From: CAVOHU01 sp963817885 | GTDB lineage: Bacteria; Acidobacteriota; Vicinamibacteria; Vicinamibacterales; JAKQTR01 | DNA length: 64,000 nt | Assembly: GCA_963817885.1 (NCBI GenBank) | Contig: CAWFQE010000002.1 | Span: 992,001 to 1,056,000, forward strand | Direction: 5' to 3' | Part shown: piece by piece, positions 17,459 through 26,744 of the stretch | Numbering within the stretch: the stretch's first letter is position 1 | How the letters are laid out: each line of letters starts with the position of its first letter | The notes under the pieces: generated by a model | What the model saw: only the letters and a program-made list of their open reading frames with translations | Told to the model about the DNA's origin: nothing | Database searches by the model: none | Program-made: the position numbers and the translations under genes

Positions 17459-20295
17459 TCAGAACTTGTAGCTCGCCACGAGGCGCGCATTGCGCGCGGG
17501 GACGATTGCCGATATCTGGCCGTAGGTCGGACCCGATTGCCGGCTGATGGAGGTCGCCGCGTTGGTGTTCAGCGCGTTGAAGATGTCCACGCCGAGGGCC
17601 AGCTGGCCCTTGAACAGCCGCTGCTTCTTCTGGAGGCGGAAGTTCAGGCGATTCAGGGCCGGCAGGCGCTGCGAGCCGAGAGGCTCCATCAGCAGGATGA
17701 CCTGGCTGAGCTGCTTGAGGCCGGAGGTGAACCGGACGTCGCGCGCCTGAGGAGCCCCGCTCAGGCTTTCGAAGTAGCCCGACAGCTGGATGTCCCACGG
17801 GAACCGGTAGCTCCCGCTCAGCTTGAAGTTGTGCTCCCAGTAGGTGGACTTCGCGAACGTGTCGTTCGGCGTCAAGGGAATCCCCACGCGCCACGCATTC
17901 GCCCGCGTTGCCAGGAAGGAGGTCAGCACCTCCCACTTTGCCGACGACCGCTTCATCAGCGTGACCTCGAAGTTGTGGTAGTAGTTCGTGTTGCCGGGCG
18001 TGTTCACCTGTTCCGCCTGGTCGAATGCGGCGCCCTTCAACGACGGGATGTAGTCGTAGTAGGTGACGGCCCCGCCGTCGTCAGCAGTCCCGACCTTCCC
18101 ATCGGGCCCGGGGTCCACGCCTGGAATCGCGAGGGAGTAGGCGCTGAAGGGCCGCGCCGGGTTCACCTCCTGGGCCCTGTCGAACTGGCGCTTGAACACG
18201 TATCCGCCGCGGACCGAGATGCCCTGGAAGAGCTGGCGTTCGACAAACAGCGACGCCTCGTCTTCTTTCCCCTGCCGGAGGTCAGGGTTGAGGATCTTCA
18301 GGCCCGCGCCCTGGGCGCTTTCGGTCGCGACGAACGAACCTTCCTCGCCGGGCTGGTAGACACCGTCCCTGTTCGGATCGCTCCAGGCATAGCGCCAGGC
18401 GAAATAGTCGTTCTGATTGAAGGTGCGTCCGGCCTGGGCGTTGGGCACGTCGTTGAATCGCCCGTAGGTGGCTTTGAGGACGGTCTTCTTGTCGGAAGTC
18501 AGCGCAAACGACAGCGCGATCCGCGGCGCCGCGTTCGTAAAGGTGAAGATGTCGAGCGCCTTGTACCCGACGGCCGGCGAGTATGGGCCGGGGGGCTTGG
18601 ACTGCGCCGGGAGGTATGCGTGGTATCGATCGAGACGCACGCCCAGGTTCAACGTGAGGCGGTCACCGATCAGCCAGTTGTCACGCAGGAAGAAGCTCCA
18701 CGTGTCCAGGTTGTTGAGGCTCTCGAACGGACTGTTGAAGAGCAGGACCTGATACGGCGCGCCATTCTGGAAGTACAGGCGCACGTCGTTGCCCAGTCCG
18801 CCCGTTCCAGCCCCGCGGGCCCGCTGGAACTTGTTGTGACCACTCGGTTGAGGACCGACGCCGGCCTTGAGGTCGTGGTCGCCGCCAAGGAAGCCGGGCT
18901 TGTGTAGGACGTGTAGGTGCCGTTGTAGATCGACCGCTCGCTGTTGCTCCCCGCCGGCGTGGAGTCGGTTCCAACCGAATTGACGTACGCGCCGGAGAGC
19001 CGGAGCGTGACCGTGTCGTAGCCAGGCTGTTTGTCGGACCACGGCAGGGAAATCGAGTTCCACTGGGTGTTGGCCACGAAGAAGTTGAGGATGGATCGGT
19101 TCGTCGGCGTATAGGTCCACTCAGCCTTCTTGAGGTCGTTCGGGAGGACGTAGTTGCCGACCGACTCGCCGGGCGTATAGGTTCCAGCCCCGCGCTGGGG
19201 ATTGCGCTGCTCCTCCCACATGTAGACCGCGTTCACCTTCTGCTTCGACGTCAGCTGCCCGGTGAGCTTGAAGGTGCGGTCAGTCGACTTGTTCGTGTTC
19301 GTCCCCTGCGTGTCATCGGCCGTGAAGTACACGCCGTCGGGTCCGGGGGAGCCCCGGAATCCGATGACCTTGTTCCGCTGGACCAGCCACCGGCCGCCCC
19401 CGTAAAACCACAGTCGGTCCCGCAGCACGCGGCCGCCCAAATCGGCGCTCAGGTCCGAATAGAGCTCGCGCGGGCTGCCGACCGTGATCCCCTGCGCGCG
19501 GAGGTTGGCGTCCAGGTTGTTCCCCTGGAGCTTCGCCCCCTCCCACTGCGCGAGGTAGCTGCCGTGGAATTCGTTGCCGCCCGACTTGACCACCGCGACG
19601 AAGTTCACGCCGGCCGTCGGAACCTCCGCGTCGTTGGCGACCGCGCGGACCTGGACCTCCTCGAGCGATCCGACGTCCGGATACCTGAACGTGTCGCGCG
19701 CCTGCACGCCGTCGTACGTGTGCGAGAGCGTCCCGCTCGCCCCGTAGTTCGAGTCGCTCAGCCCGCCGCCCCGCATGCCCGGCACGAGCTTGACCAGCTC
19801 GGCAACGCTCCGGTCCGTCGGCACGGTGGCGATGGTGTCCTTGGTCAGGTTCGTCGTCGAGGCGGTGGTCCGCACGTCGACGACCGGGGATTCGCCGGTG
19901 ACGGTGACCGACTCCGCCACCTGGCCGAGCGTGAGCTTGACGTCGATCGTCGTGACGTTGCCAAACCGCACCTCGAGCGCATTGCGCTTCGAAGTCGAGA
20001 ATCCCTGCAGCTCGAACACCATCGCGTACACGCCGACGGGCAGCGCCGTGAAACGGTAACGCCCGTTCTCATCGGTCACCGTCGTCATCGTCCGGAGCTG
20101 AAGCGCGGGGCTGGAGATGGTGACCGTGACGCCGGGCGCCGTTCCCCCGGTCTGGTCGGTGACGCGGCCTTCTATCCCCGAGATCATCGTGGTCTGGGCC
20201 CCAGCGGGAGCGACCCCCGCGGCCCCGATGAAACAAGACAGCATGAGTAGTCGTGCGAGGTTCTTCTGCAGTCGTCCGCCGCTCTCGTCGCTCAT
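17459..20295 (-). CDS. TonB-dependent receptor with N-terminal regulatory-like domain, one frameshift
   Basis: An outer-membrane receptor of about 945 residues. After a signal peptide comes a carboxypeptidase-regulatory-like domain (ISGIEGRVTDQTGGTAPGV to ENGRYRFTALPVG), then the plug (ESVTVTGESPVVDVR, YDGVQARDTF) and the beta-barrel ending NARLVASYKF with a terminal aromatic. The frame changes by one missing base at about 18893-18903, in a short A-run after NGTYTSYT, where the other frame continues PGFLGGDHDLKAGV. I start at the ATG at 20295 because AAGGAG lies 8 bases upstream; an ATG-less extension to 20322 has no such site. The span is 3n+2 bases, consistent with one lost base. The upstream M28 genes suggest a peptide-related substrate. 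Confidence 0.85.
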
Positions 20296-20349
20296 AGAAA
20301 CGCTCCTTGCTCCAGTTGCCACGCAGGTCGTATCCCGGCCGATCGTTGG

Positions 20350-21855
20350 CTATTTCGGGGCCGGCATTGTCGGAGGACCGATTAGATCCTTGCGCTCCAG
20401 CCGATTCACTTCGTCGACGAGCTTCGCGTAGGCGCGCCCCACGCCTTCGAGACCGGCGGCGGGAACGACGTCCAGCTGGTCGCCGTCCGTGTGGTAGAAG
20501 ACCGGTGATTCAATCATCTGCACCGAAGGGGCGTCGGTGGACACATTCCCCATGTCGCCGCTCGCGTTCGGTTCCATGTCCGCGTAGACTGCGACGCCGA
20601 ACGTCTGGTATGCCTTCAGCGTGATGGCCGCCAGCATGTCGCTGCCGAAGACCCACCAGCGCCGGGCGTCGCTCTGCGTCGATTTTCGAAGCCGGTTGCC
20701 GAAGTAGTAGGTCTGGGTGACCGACACGTGTTCGCAGTTCAACAGCAGCGCTGTCTTCGCGAGGAACGTGTCCTTGTTGTCGTGCATCCACATGGTGCCG
20801 GCCGACCCCGCGTGGTGCCCGGCAGTCGACACGAACTTCAGCGTGCGGCGCCGCTGCGCCTGCGGAATCTTCGCGAAGTACTCGGCGAGCCCCATCATCA
20901 CAGCCATGCCCGAGCCGTTGTCGACGGCCCCGTCGAAGTAGGCGTCGTGATGGGCCATGATGACGATGTCTTCGTCGGTTGCGCCGGGCAGGGTGCCCCA
21001 GACGCTGGCGTCTCGAAGGCCTGAGCGGCGGTCCACGGCCAGGGTCATCTTGACCTTCACCGGGGTCCCGGCCTCGAGCAGGACCCGGAGCGAGGTCAGG
21101 TCGTCGGTGCCAATCGAGAAAGTCGGAACGGCGGCGGAGCCGTTCATGTGCGTCTGAAGGTTCCCAAAGCTGGTGATGGAGACGATGGCGGCCGCCGCGC
21201 CCTTTTCCGCGACGCGGGCGAGCGCGCCGTTCCAGACCGCCGAGTGCGAGATCGCGCTTGGCGTCGGCATGCTCTGGATGACCACCAGCTTGCCCTTCAC
21301 GTCGCGACCCAGGAAGTCGGCGTCGGTGCCGAGGCCCACCCAGACGGCCTCCAGTTCGAGCCCCCCGGCCGGCGTCGGCTGCGAGCCGCCTGCCGCCCTG
21401 GCCGAGGGAAACGAGAGCGTCTTGCCCCCGCCGGTCGCGGTGAGGCTCCAGGCGGTCGGGATCCACTGCGGCGGGAGGTCGAAGTACTGGCGATGAATGT
21501 CCTGCAGGCCGAACCGCTTGAACTTGTCCTCGACCCATTGCTCGATGTCCTGATCGGACTTCAGGCCGGCGACGCGCCCCCACTCCAGGTTGCCCTCGTC
21601 GCGGCTCTTGCGCGACACGGCCACGATCTCGCCGACCCATTCTTTCAGCCGGGCGCCGTCGATCCGGCCGTAGGCCTGCTCGGAGGCCGGAAGCGGCCAC
21701 CGCAGGTAGTGGGCGTCGTCCAGGGGGTAGGCGTGGGGGGTGATCGGGCGAACCGGCCGGCGGGCCGGACTCTGGCCGGCCGCCAGGCTGGTGCAGGCCA
21801 CGGCGACCAACGCACAACCTGCGGCGCGGACCGACCGACGAGTGCTGGCCATCAT
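20350..21855 (-). CDS. Exported M28-family peptidase
   Basis: A protein of about 501 residues with a signal peptide (VRAAGCALVAVACTSLAAG). A PA-type insert (GKLVVIQSM region) precedes the M28 zinc-peptidase domain: IVIMAHHDAYFDGAVDNGSG holds the first ligands, VSTAGHHAGSAGT the next, and ESPVFYHTDGDQLDVV the last histidine. M28 enzymes remove amino acids or dipeptides from peptide N- or C-termini in the periplasm. I place the start at the first of two adjacent ATGs (21855), behind GTGAGG; the longer frame begins within the operator. It is followed at 54 bases by the TonB receptor, so peptide uptake and cleavage may be coupled. Confidence 0.9.
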   Translation of the reverse strand: MMASTRRSVRAAGCALVAVACTSLAAGQSPARRPVRPITPHAYPLDDAHYLRWPLPASEQAYGRIDGARLKEWVGEIVAVSRKSRDEGNLEWGRVAGLKSDQDIEQWVEDKFKRFGLQDIHRQYFDLPPQWIPTAWSLTATGGGKTLSFPSARAAGGSQPTPAGGLELEAVWVGLGTDADFLGRDVKGKLVVIQSMPTPSAISHSAVWNGALARVAEKGAAAAIVSITSFGNLQTHMNGSAAVPTFSIGTDDLTSLRVLLEAGTPVKVKMTLAVDRRSGLRDASVWGTLPGATDEDIVIMAHHDAYFDGAVDNGSGMAVMMGLAEYFAKIPQAQRRRTLKFVSTAGHHAGSAGTMWMHDNKDTFLAKTALLLNCEHVSVTQTYYFGNRLRKSTQSDARRWWVFGSDMLAAITLKAYQTFGVAVYADMEPNASGDMGNVSTDAPSVQMIESPVFYHTDGDQLDVVPAAGLEGVGRAYAKLVDEVNRLERKDLIGPPTMPAPK

Positions 21856-21907
21856 GACGTCCTCACTTCGCTGCTGACGAGCGGGCGGCGGTAAATGGTC
21901 GGTATGC

Positions 21908-21919
21908 GAACATATGTTC
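21908..21919. promoter_or_regulatory. Palindromic operator GAACATATGTTC before the M28 gene
   Basis: Perfect 12-bp palindrome 53 bases before the M28 start. A TTGACA hexamer lies 39 bases upstream of it on the minus strand (21959-21964). The arrangement is repeated at 25401. The sequence fits both an IclR-type operator and a Gram-positive-type LexA box (GAAC-N4-GTTC). Confidence 0.55.
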
Positions 21920-21937
21920 ACTGAGCGTACGCGGACG

Positions 21938-21964
21938 GTAATACGACCCTGTTTGAAGTGTCAA
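21938..21964 (-). promoter_or_regulatory. Sigma-70-like promoter of the M28/TonB receptor unit
   Basis: TTGACA at 21959-21964 and TATTAC at 21938-21943 on the minus strand with 15 bases between them, which is shorter than ideal. The operator lies just downstream, where repressor binding would block transcription start. Confidence 0.45.
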
Positions 21965-22095
21965 GACCATGTCGGATGTCTGTCGCGGGCTCCGGCGTCG
22001 GAGGCGCCCCTCAGGCCCGGGCGCCTCCCGCACGCGGGGCGTCGCGGGACCGGCGCCCACCTGCCTGCAGGCGTCCGGCTCGCTGGCCCCAGACC

Positions 22096-23709
22096 CTACG
22101 GGTTGATCTGCGCGCGAGTCGCCCGGTCGACCGCCTTGAAGAAGAAAACGAGGAACCGCGCGGTCCGCTCCAATCCCGGCGTCGAGATGACGTCGAGCAC
22201 CTCGCCGCTCGTGTGGTAGAGCGGCGGCGCCTGCATCAGCATCGCGTGCGCCACCTTGATGGCGTCGAATCCCCCGGACTCGCCGCTCTGCACATTCGAT
22301 CGGGTCGAGACGAGATTCATCCCGTAGCGCGAGACGCCCTGCTGGAACAGCTCGTCGATGAACGGCGCGCGGTTGGTGATTCCTGCGTAGAGCGGCGCCT
22401 CGCCGGAATCGGCAATCGCCTGCCGGTACCCGTCGGACGCCACGGTCCGCGCAACGGAGAAGTTCCGCTGTGACACGTGCTCGATGTTGAAGACGAGCAC
22501 GGCCTTGGCGGCCAGATCCGGGTTCGCCGCCACGAAGCTGCGCGGCCCGTTGATGCCGCGGGTGTGATGGCCGGCGCTCGCGATGAATACGAGCGTCCTC
22601 ATCGGCGCGTTCTCCGGCTTCACGAAGTGCTTGATGAGCGCCAGCATCACCGACAGGCCGTCCGCATTGTCCCCGGCGCCGTCGAACCAGGCGTCCGCGT
22701 GCGCGTCGATGATGATCGTCTCGTCGCTCCGCCCGCGAATGACGGCGACGGCGTTCTTGGCCGGCAGGTTCGACCGCGTCTCGGTCTTCAGCGTAATCTG
22801 CACGCGCGCCTTGTCCCCGACGCCCGCCAGGGCCGCGCGATCCAGCGCGTTCTCCAGGAACTGACCGTCCTGCCCGCCGATGTTGAAACACACGCTGCCG
22901 CAGTTGCCGAAGTCGAAGGATCGCTCGTTGCCGGGCAGCCGGATGAGATTGAACACGCCGACGGCCCCCCGCTTCTTCAGTTCTGCCGAGCGCGATGCGA
23001 CGGCGCCCCGCTCGAAAAGCATGTGACCCTGCGGCACGATCAGCTGCACGGCAATCTTGCCCTTGACGTCGATGTACTGCAGCACTGCCGGACTCGCCGT
23101 GCCGACGTAGACGATCGGCGCCGTCAGCGTGCCAGTCGGAATGTCCGAGGGGGAGAGCGGCATCGCCGAGTCCAGCACCACGTCGCCGGAGGCGGCTCCA
23201 AACGCCGGGTCACCGAGCAGCTTCACCTCCCACGACAAGGGCATCCAGAGTTTCGCGTCCGCGTCCTGGGTGATCGGCTGCACTCTGACGTCCTTGACCC
23301 CGGCCTTCCGGAACTGGTCCGCGGCCCAGTCGATGGCCTTCGCGCCGGACGGGTAGCCGGAGACGCGGCCCCACATCTGGCCCGACCCGAACTCGTGGTT
23401 CGCCCGGCTGTCTTTCGAAATGCGGACAATGGCCTCGAGGTCCTTGCGAATGGCCGCGCCGGCCAGTTCCGGCGAGGCGGCCTCGCCCGCCGGCAGCACC
23501 GACGACCGCGGCGCGCGGTCTCCGACGATGACCGCTGGCTCCTTCCCAAAGGGTGGCGGAAGCGGCAAGCCGAACCAGGGCCCTGCGGTCTGGGTCTGCG
23601 CCGCCGGAGGCTGTTGCGCCGGGCCGGCGCAGGTCGGCACCAGCCCGTCCAAGGCCATCACGAGCAGAACGCCCGTGACGATTCCGCAGATGCGACTTCT
23701 CACGCTCAT
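22096..23709 (-). CDS. Exported M28-family peptidase with PA-like insert
   Basis: A 537-residue exported protein. The signal peptide (ICGIVTGVLLVMALDGLV) is followed by a Pro/Gln-rich linker, a PA-like domain (APIVYVGTASPAVLQYIDV, GKIAVQLIVPQG) and the zinc-peptidase core: IIIDAHADAWFDGAGDNADG, FIASAGHHTRGING, FNIEHVS and the C-terminal PPLYHTSGEVLDVIS. It is a diverged homologue of the neighbouring M28 gene, with HADAWFDGAGDN against HHDAYFDGAVDN at the first metal site. It may be cotranscribed with the CoA-transferase gene upstream. Substrate unknown. Confidence 0.9.
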   Translation of the reverse strand: MSVRSRICGIVTGVLLVMALDGLVPTCAGPAQQPPAAQTQTAGPWFGLPLPPPFGKEPAVIVGDRAPRSSVLPAGEAASPELAGAAIRKDLEAIVRISKDSRANHEFGSGQMWGRVSGYPSGAKAIDWAADQFRKAGVKDVRVQPITQDADAKLWMPLSWEVKLLGDPAFGAASGDVVLDSAMPLSPSDIPTGTLTAPIVYVGTASPAVLQYIDVKGKIAVQLIVPQGHMLFERGAVASRSAELKKRGAVGVFNLIRLPGNERSFDFGNCGSVCFNIGGQDGQFLENALDRAALAGVGDKARVQITLKTETRSNLPAKNAVAVIRGRSDETIIIDAHADAWFDGAGDNADGLSVMLALIKHFVKPENAPMRTLVFIASAGHHTRGINGPRSFVAANPDLAAKAVLVFNIEHVSQRNFSVARTVASDGYRQAIADSGEAPLYAGITNRAPFIDELFQQGVSRYGMNLVSTRSNVQSGESGGFDAIKVAHAMLMQAPPLYHTSGEVLDVISTPGLERTARFLVFFFKAVDRATRAQINP

Positions 23710-23811
23710 GATTGCTCTCCCGTTCCGGATGCCAGGTCCGACCCGCCGCCCCGTCCACTCATCGCGCCGGCGGGAAGCCCCGACAGGGCGCCGCCTGTAC
23801 CTTGGATAGTT

Positions 23812-23958
23812 TTACACGCCGCGGCCGACCTTCCTGCCGAGGCGGCCGGCCTTCCCGTGCTGCACCAGAAGCGGGCACGGGCGGCATGTGTCGCCCAGGT
23901 TCTGGTGCAAGAACTGCAAGCCTCGTATGGTGCCGACCACGGCCAGAGTCTTCACCAT
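23812..23958 (-). CDS. Possible 48-residue small protein
   Basis: An ATG at 23958, three bases after the CoA-transferase stop codon, opens a 48-codon frame ending at 23812. AGGAG lies 9 bases before the ATG inside the end of the upstream gene. The product starts MVKTLAVVGTIRGLQFLHQN, has a CRPC pair in the middle and a Gly/Arg/Lys-rich end. I do not recognise it; it could be a chance frame. Translational coupling to the upstream gene is the only argument for it. Confidence 0.3.
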   Translation of the reverse strand: MVKTLAVVGTIRGLQFLHQNLGDTCRPCPLLVQHGKAGRLGRKVGRGV

Positions 23959-23961
23959 CGC

Positions 23962-25170
23962 TCAGGCTCCTACCGGAATCGGGCCGCCCACCACGCCGGT
24001 CTGGTGCCACCGGTCGATCTGCGCGCGCTCGAAGCCCAGCTCCCGCAGCACTTCGTCGGTGTGTTCCCCCAACGCCGGCGGCGCCTGCTGGCGCATGGAC
24101 CGCCGGCCGTCGATGCTCACCGGCAGGTCAATCTGCCGCAGGTCGGGGATCTGCGGATGCGGCAGCGGCAGCAGCTGCCCCAGCGTCGCCATGCGCGGGT
24201 CGCCCAGTACCTGGTCCAGCGTCCGGATGCGGCTGCATGGCACCTCTTGCGCCAGCAGCAGCGCTTCCCAATGGGCGGCCGGCGCCGTCTTGAGCCGCGT
24301 CTCCAGCAGGTGGTGGAGCGCCTCCCGGTGCGCCAGCCGCTGCGGGTTTGTGGTGAAGCGGGAGTCGGCCCCCAGCGTGCCCAGTTCCAGTGCCTTGCAC
24401 AGCCGGACGAACAACTGGTCGTTGGGCGCCGCCAGAAACAGGAACTGGTCCTGCGTTTGGAATGTCTCGTATGGCGCCGCGACCATGCCGCGCGACCCGA
24501 CTCGCTGCGGCACGACGCCCGTCGCCAGGTACCCCGCCACGTGATAGCTGAGCCACCCCAGCCCGGTTTCCAGCAGGCTCGTCTCGATGTGCCGCCCCTG
24601 CCCCGTGCTCTGCCGCTCGAAGAGCGCCGCCAGGATCCCCAGCGTTCCCCACAGCCCCGCGCCCATGTCCACCACCGCCGGCCCCGTGCGCACCGGCTCC
24701 GCCTCCGGACTGCCGGTCACGCTCATGATCCCGCAGAATGCCTGGATGACCGGGTCGTACGCCGGCCGCCCCTGGTCGGACCCGCGCGCTCCGAAACCCG
24801 AGATCGAGCAGTACACAAGTCGCGGATTGATCGCCCGCACCTGCTCATAGGCCAGGCCCCGCTTGGCCAGGCTCCCCGGGCGAAAACTCTCCACCAGCAC
24901 GTCGGCCCGCTCGACCAGCCGCCGCACGATATCGCGCCCGTCCGCCTGGTCCAGGTCGATCGCCATGCTCCGCTTGTTCCGGTTGAACGCCAGAAACGTT
25001 GTGCTCAGACCCGCCCACGCCGGCGGCCGCCACTCCCGCGTGTCGTCACCCGTCTCCGACCGCTCGATCTTCACCACCTCCGCGCCCAGGTCCCCCAGCG
25101 TCATCGTGCAGAATGGCCCCGCGATGTTCCGCGTCAGGTCCACCACCCGTATCTCCCTCAGGATCCCCAA
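23962..25170 (-). CDS. CaiB/BaiF-type CoA-transferase (family III)
   Basis: A 402-residue family III CoA-transferase, a cytoplasmic enzyme that moves CoA between carboxylic acids via an aspartyl intermediate. The N-terminus GILREIRVVDLTRNIAGPFCT, GAEVVKIE, the ADVLVESFRPG block and the catalytic-aspartate region GPAVVDMGAGLWG (about residue 168) are typical, as is the C-terminal LGEHTDEVLRELGF. The actual acid substrates are unknown. The promoter and palindromic operator lie 230 bases upstream, and an IclR regulator remnant lies beside them, which suggests a catabolic role. Confidence 0.92.
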   Translation of the reverse strand: MGILREIRVVDLTRNIAGPFCTMTLGDLGAEVVKIERSETGDDTREWRPPAWAGLSTTFLAFNRNKRSMAIDLDQADGRDIVRRLVERADVLVESFRPGSLAKRGLAYEQVRAINPRLVYCSISGFGARGSDQGRPAYDPVIQAFCGIMSVTGSPEAEPVRTGPAVVDMGAGLWGTLGILAALFERQSTGQGRHIETSLLETGLGWLSYHVAGYLATGVVPQRVGSRGMVAAPYETFQTQDQFLFLAAPNDQLFVRLCKALELGTLGADSRFTTNPQRLAHREALHHLLETRLKTAPAAHWEALLLAQEVPCSRIRTLDQVLGDPRMATLGQLLPLPHPQIPDLRQIDLPVSIDGRRSMRQQAPPALGEHTDEVLRELGFERAQIDRWHQTGVVGGPIPVGA

Positions 25171-25400
25171 GGCTCACCTCTCCCCGCGGCCATCCCGGCC
25201 GCCTCTCTGTCCCCCGGGCCCGCACGACCGCTCAGTGGCGACTCCAATAGCTACAACGGCCCGGTTCCGGGTGGAACGCGACGGGCGGGAGCGAACGGGC
25301 GACGGGGAGGCCATGCCCGAAACCCGGCAGCGAACCCGGAGCCGTGATGACTCGTTCCGACACGCCGCGTGCCGGGCCTGGGTTCGAGTGCTCGCTAGGC

Positions 25401-25412
25401 GAACATGTGTTC
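25401..25412. promoter_or_regulatory. Palindromic operator GAACATGTGTTC before the CoA-transferase gene
   Basis: Arms GAACA and TGTTC match the operator at 21908. Read on the minus strand, TTGACA (25451-25456) lies 38 bases before it, against 39 at the other site, and the base after the palindrome is G followed by C in both. With flanks it is CGAAC-N4-GTTCG. Confidence 0.55.
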
Positions 25413-25425
25413 GGGACGCGCGACC

Positions 25426-25456
25426 ATACTAAAGTCCACAATCGAAGAACTGTCAA
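25426..25456 (-). promoter_or_regulatory. Sigma-70-like promoter before the CoA-transferase gene
   Basis: TTGACA at 25451-25456 and TAGTAT at 25426-25431 on the minus strand, 19 bases apart; shifting the -10 by two bases gives TTTAGT at 17. The exact -10 is therefore uncertain. Confidence 0.4.
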
Positions 25457-25500
25457 GTCGAATGTTGGTGCGATGGCGGCTCGCGCGGGTCGGGAATACG

Positions 25501-25653
25501 GACAGGGGGCTTCAACAGGGCTTCGCGGCGATCAACGTTTCCGGCCATTCGTCGCGGGTGTCGATGAAGGAGCTGCGTCGCACCTACCTGCCCGTGCTCC
25601 TCGAAGCCTCGGAGGCGATCTCCAGGCAACTCGGGTCCGTCCAGTTCGCGTAG
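25501..25653 (+). pseudogene. Remnant of an IclR-family regulator (C-terminal end)
   Basis: The last 49 codons read GLQQGFAAINVSGHSSRVS, then MKELRRTYLPVLLEASEAIS and RQLG to a stop at 25653. This is the end of the IclR effector-binding domain (the AAINVS strand and the long terminal helix). No DNA-binding domain or the rest of the effector domain is found upstream in any frame; instead the sequence runs into the operator and promoter of the CoA-transferase gene. I read it as a deletion remnant of a once-divergent regulator gene. Confidence 0.6.
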
Positions 25654-25764
25654 TACTCCCGGGCTCCGAGTTCGGCGGGACGCCCCATCAAATCGAAGCG
25701 GACCGGAACCCGGATGAGCGGCCGGTAGCGCGCATGCGCTTCACCCACGCGGCCCTTTCGTGCG

Positions 25765-26742
25765 TCACTTCAATAACTTCTTCAGGAAGTCACACCAGGC
25801 GGCCATCCCGTCCCCGCTCTTCGCTGAGATCTCGAAGACGGCAGCCGCGGGGCTCACCCGCCGGATGTTGGCGAGCGCGGCCGCGCGGTCGAAGTCAACG
25901 TGCGGCGCAAGGTCGGTCTTCGTCAGCAGTACGACGTCCGCGTTCCTGAACATCGGCGGGTACTTCAAGGGCTTGTCCTCGCCCTCGGTGACCGACAGCA
26001 GGGTCACGCGGAGATCTTCGCCCAGATCGAACTCGGCGGGGCACACGAGGTTGCCGACGTTTTCGATGGCCAGGACGTTCAGCGCCTTCAGGTCCATCGT
26101 GGCCACGGCACGGGCCACCATCGTCGCGTCGAGGTGACAGAGCGTGCCGGTCGAGATCTGCACGACGGGCGCGCCGGTCGTCCGCAGGCGGCGGGCGTCG
26201 TTGTCGGTCTCGAGGTCGCCGACGACGACGCCGACGCGTGCATCTGTGCCAAGGGCCTCGATCGTCTTCTGCAGGAGCGTCGTCTTGCCGGAACCAGGTG
26301 ACGACACGACGTTCATCACCAGCAGATTCAGTGCGTTGAAGAACCCGCGGTTGCGCTCCGCGATCCTGTCGTTGGCCGCAAAGATCGATTGGTGAACCTC
26401 GACCTCGCGGTGCGCGTGCGGGGCGACACGGTCGTGATCGTGATCGTGTGCGTGATCGTAGTCGTGCGTGTGGCCGTGCGCGTGAGCGTGATCGCCGGCG
26501 TGGTCGTGATCAGGGCCGTGCCCGTGCGCGTGATCATGATCATGCGCATGATCGTGCGTGTGGCCGAGGGCGTGCGAGTGATCGTGAGCGCCGGTGTGGT
26601 GGTCATGGTCGTGACCATGCGCGCGATCGGAGGCTGGGCCCGCACTCTTGGCCTGATCGACAAGCGGCGATCGAATCTCGTCCGCGGGCTTTCCGTCGAT
26701 CCTGGTGGGGCCCGGCCGGCCGCAGCCGCATTCCTCGCACAT
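25765..26742 (-). CDS. hypB: Hydrogenase nickel incorporation GTPase HypB with long His-rich region
   Basis: A 325-residue nickel metallochaperone GTPase. It starts MCEECGCG, the high-affinity nickel motif of some HypB proteins; a Pro/Asp linker is followed by a His/Asp-rich stretch with about 29 histidines in some 75 residues (about residues 40-115), a likely nickel store. The GTPase domain has the P-loop VSSPGSGKTTLL, VGDLETDNDARRL, IENVGNLVCPAEFDLGE and LLTKTDL. The start at 26742 places CxxCxC at the N-terminus and lies 2 bases after the hypA stop, so hypA-hypB form an operon. No hydrogenase structural genes are in the window. Confidence 0.95.
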   Translation of the reverse strand: MCEECGCGRPGPTRIDGKPADEIRSPLVDQAKSAGPASDRAHGHDHDHHTGAHDHSHALGHTHDHAHDHDHAHGHGPDHDHAGDHAHAHGHTHDYDHAHDHDHDRVAPHAHREVEVHQSIFAANDRIAERNRGFFNALNLLVMNVVSSPGSGKTTLLQKTIEALGTDARVGVVVGDLETDNDARRLRTTGAPVVQISTGTLCHLDATMVARAVATMDLKALNVLAIENVGNLVCPAEFDLGEDLRVTLLSVTEGEDKPLKYPPMFRNADVVLLTKTDLAPHVDFDRAAALANIRRVSPAAAVFEISAKSGDGMAAWCDFLKKLLK

Positions 26743-26744
26743 GC

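Larger units (their letters stand above)
25171..25500. other. Intergenic region upstream of the CoA-transferase gene
   Basis: No complete gene. It contains a long leader for the CoA-transferase gene, the palindromic operator (25401-25412) and a TTGACA promoter element. The bases right of 25500 encode the tail of an IclR-type regulator. Confidence 0.55.

Noticed and set aside
22477..25347. A plus-strand frame of 956 codons
   Set aside because: It is antisense to the M28 peptidase and CoA-transferase genes and has Arg/Pro/His-rich composition with no domain.
21908..25412. Reading the two GAAC-N4-GTTC palindromes simply as an SOS (LexA) operator pair
   Set aside because: The sequence fits, but the downstream genes (peptidase, receptor, CoA-transferase) are not repair genes and an IclR remnant is adjacent; kept as an alternative only.
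26400..26620. Repetitive GTG/CGTGATC DNA that could look like a repeat array or CRISPR
   Set aside because: It is the histidine/aspartate-rich coding region of hypB (minus strand); units are not fixed in length and have no spacer pattern.
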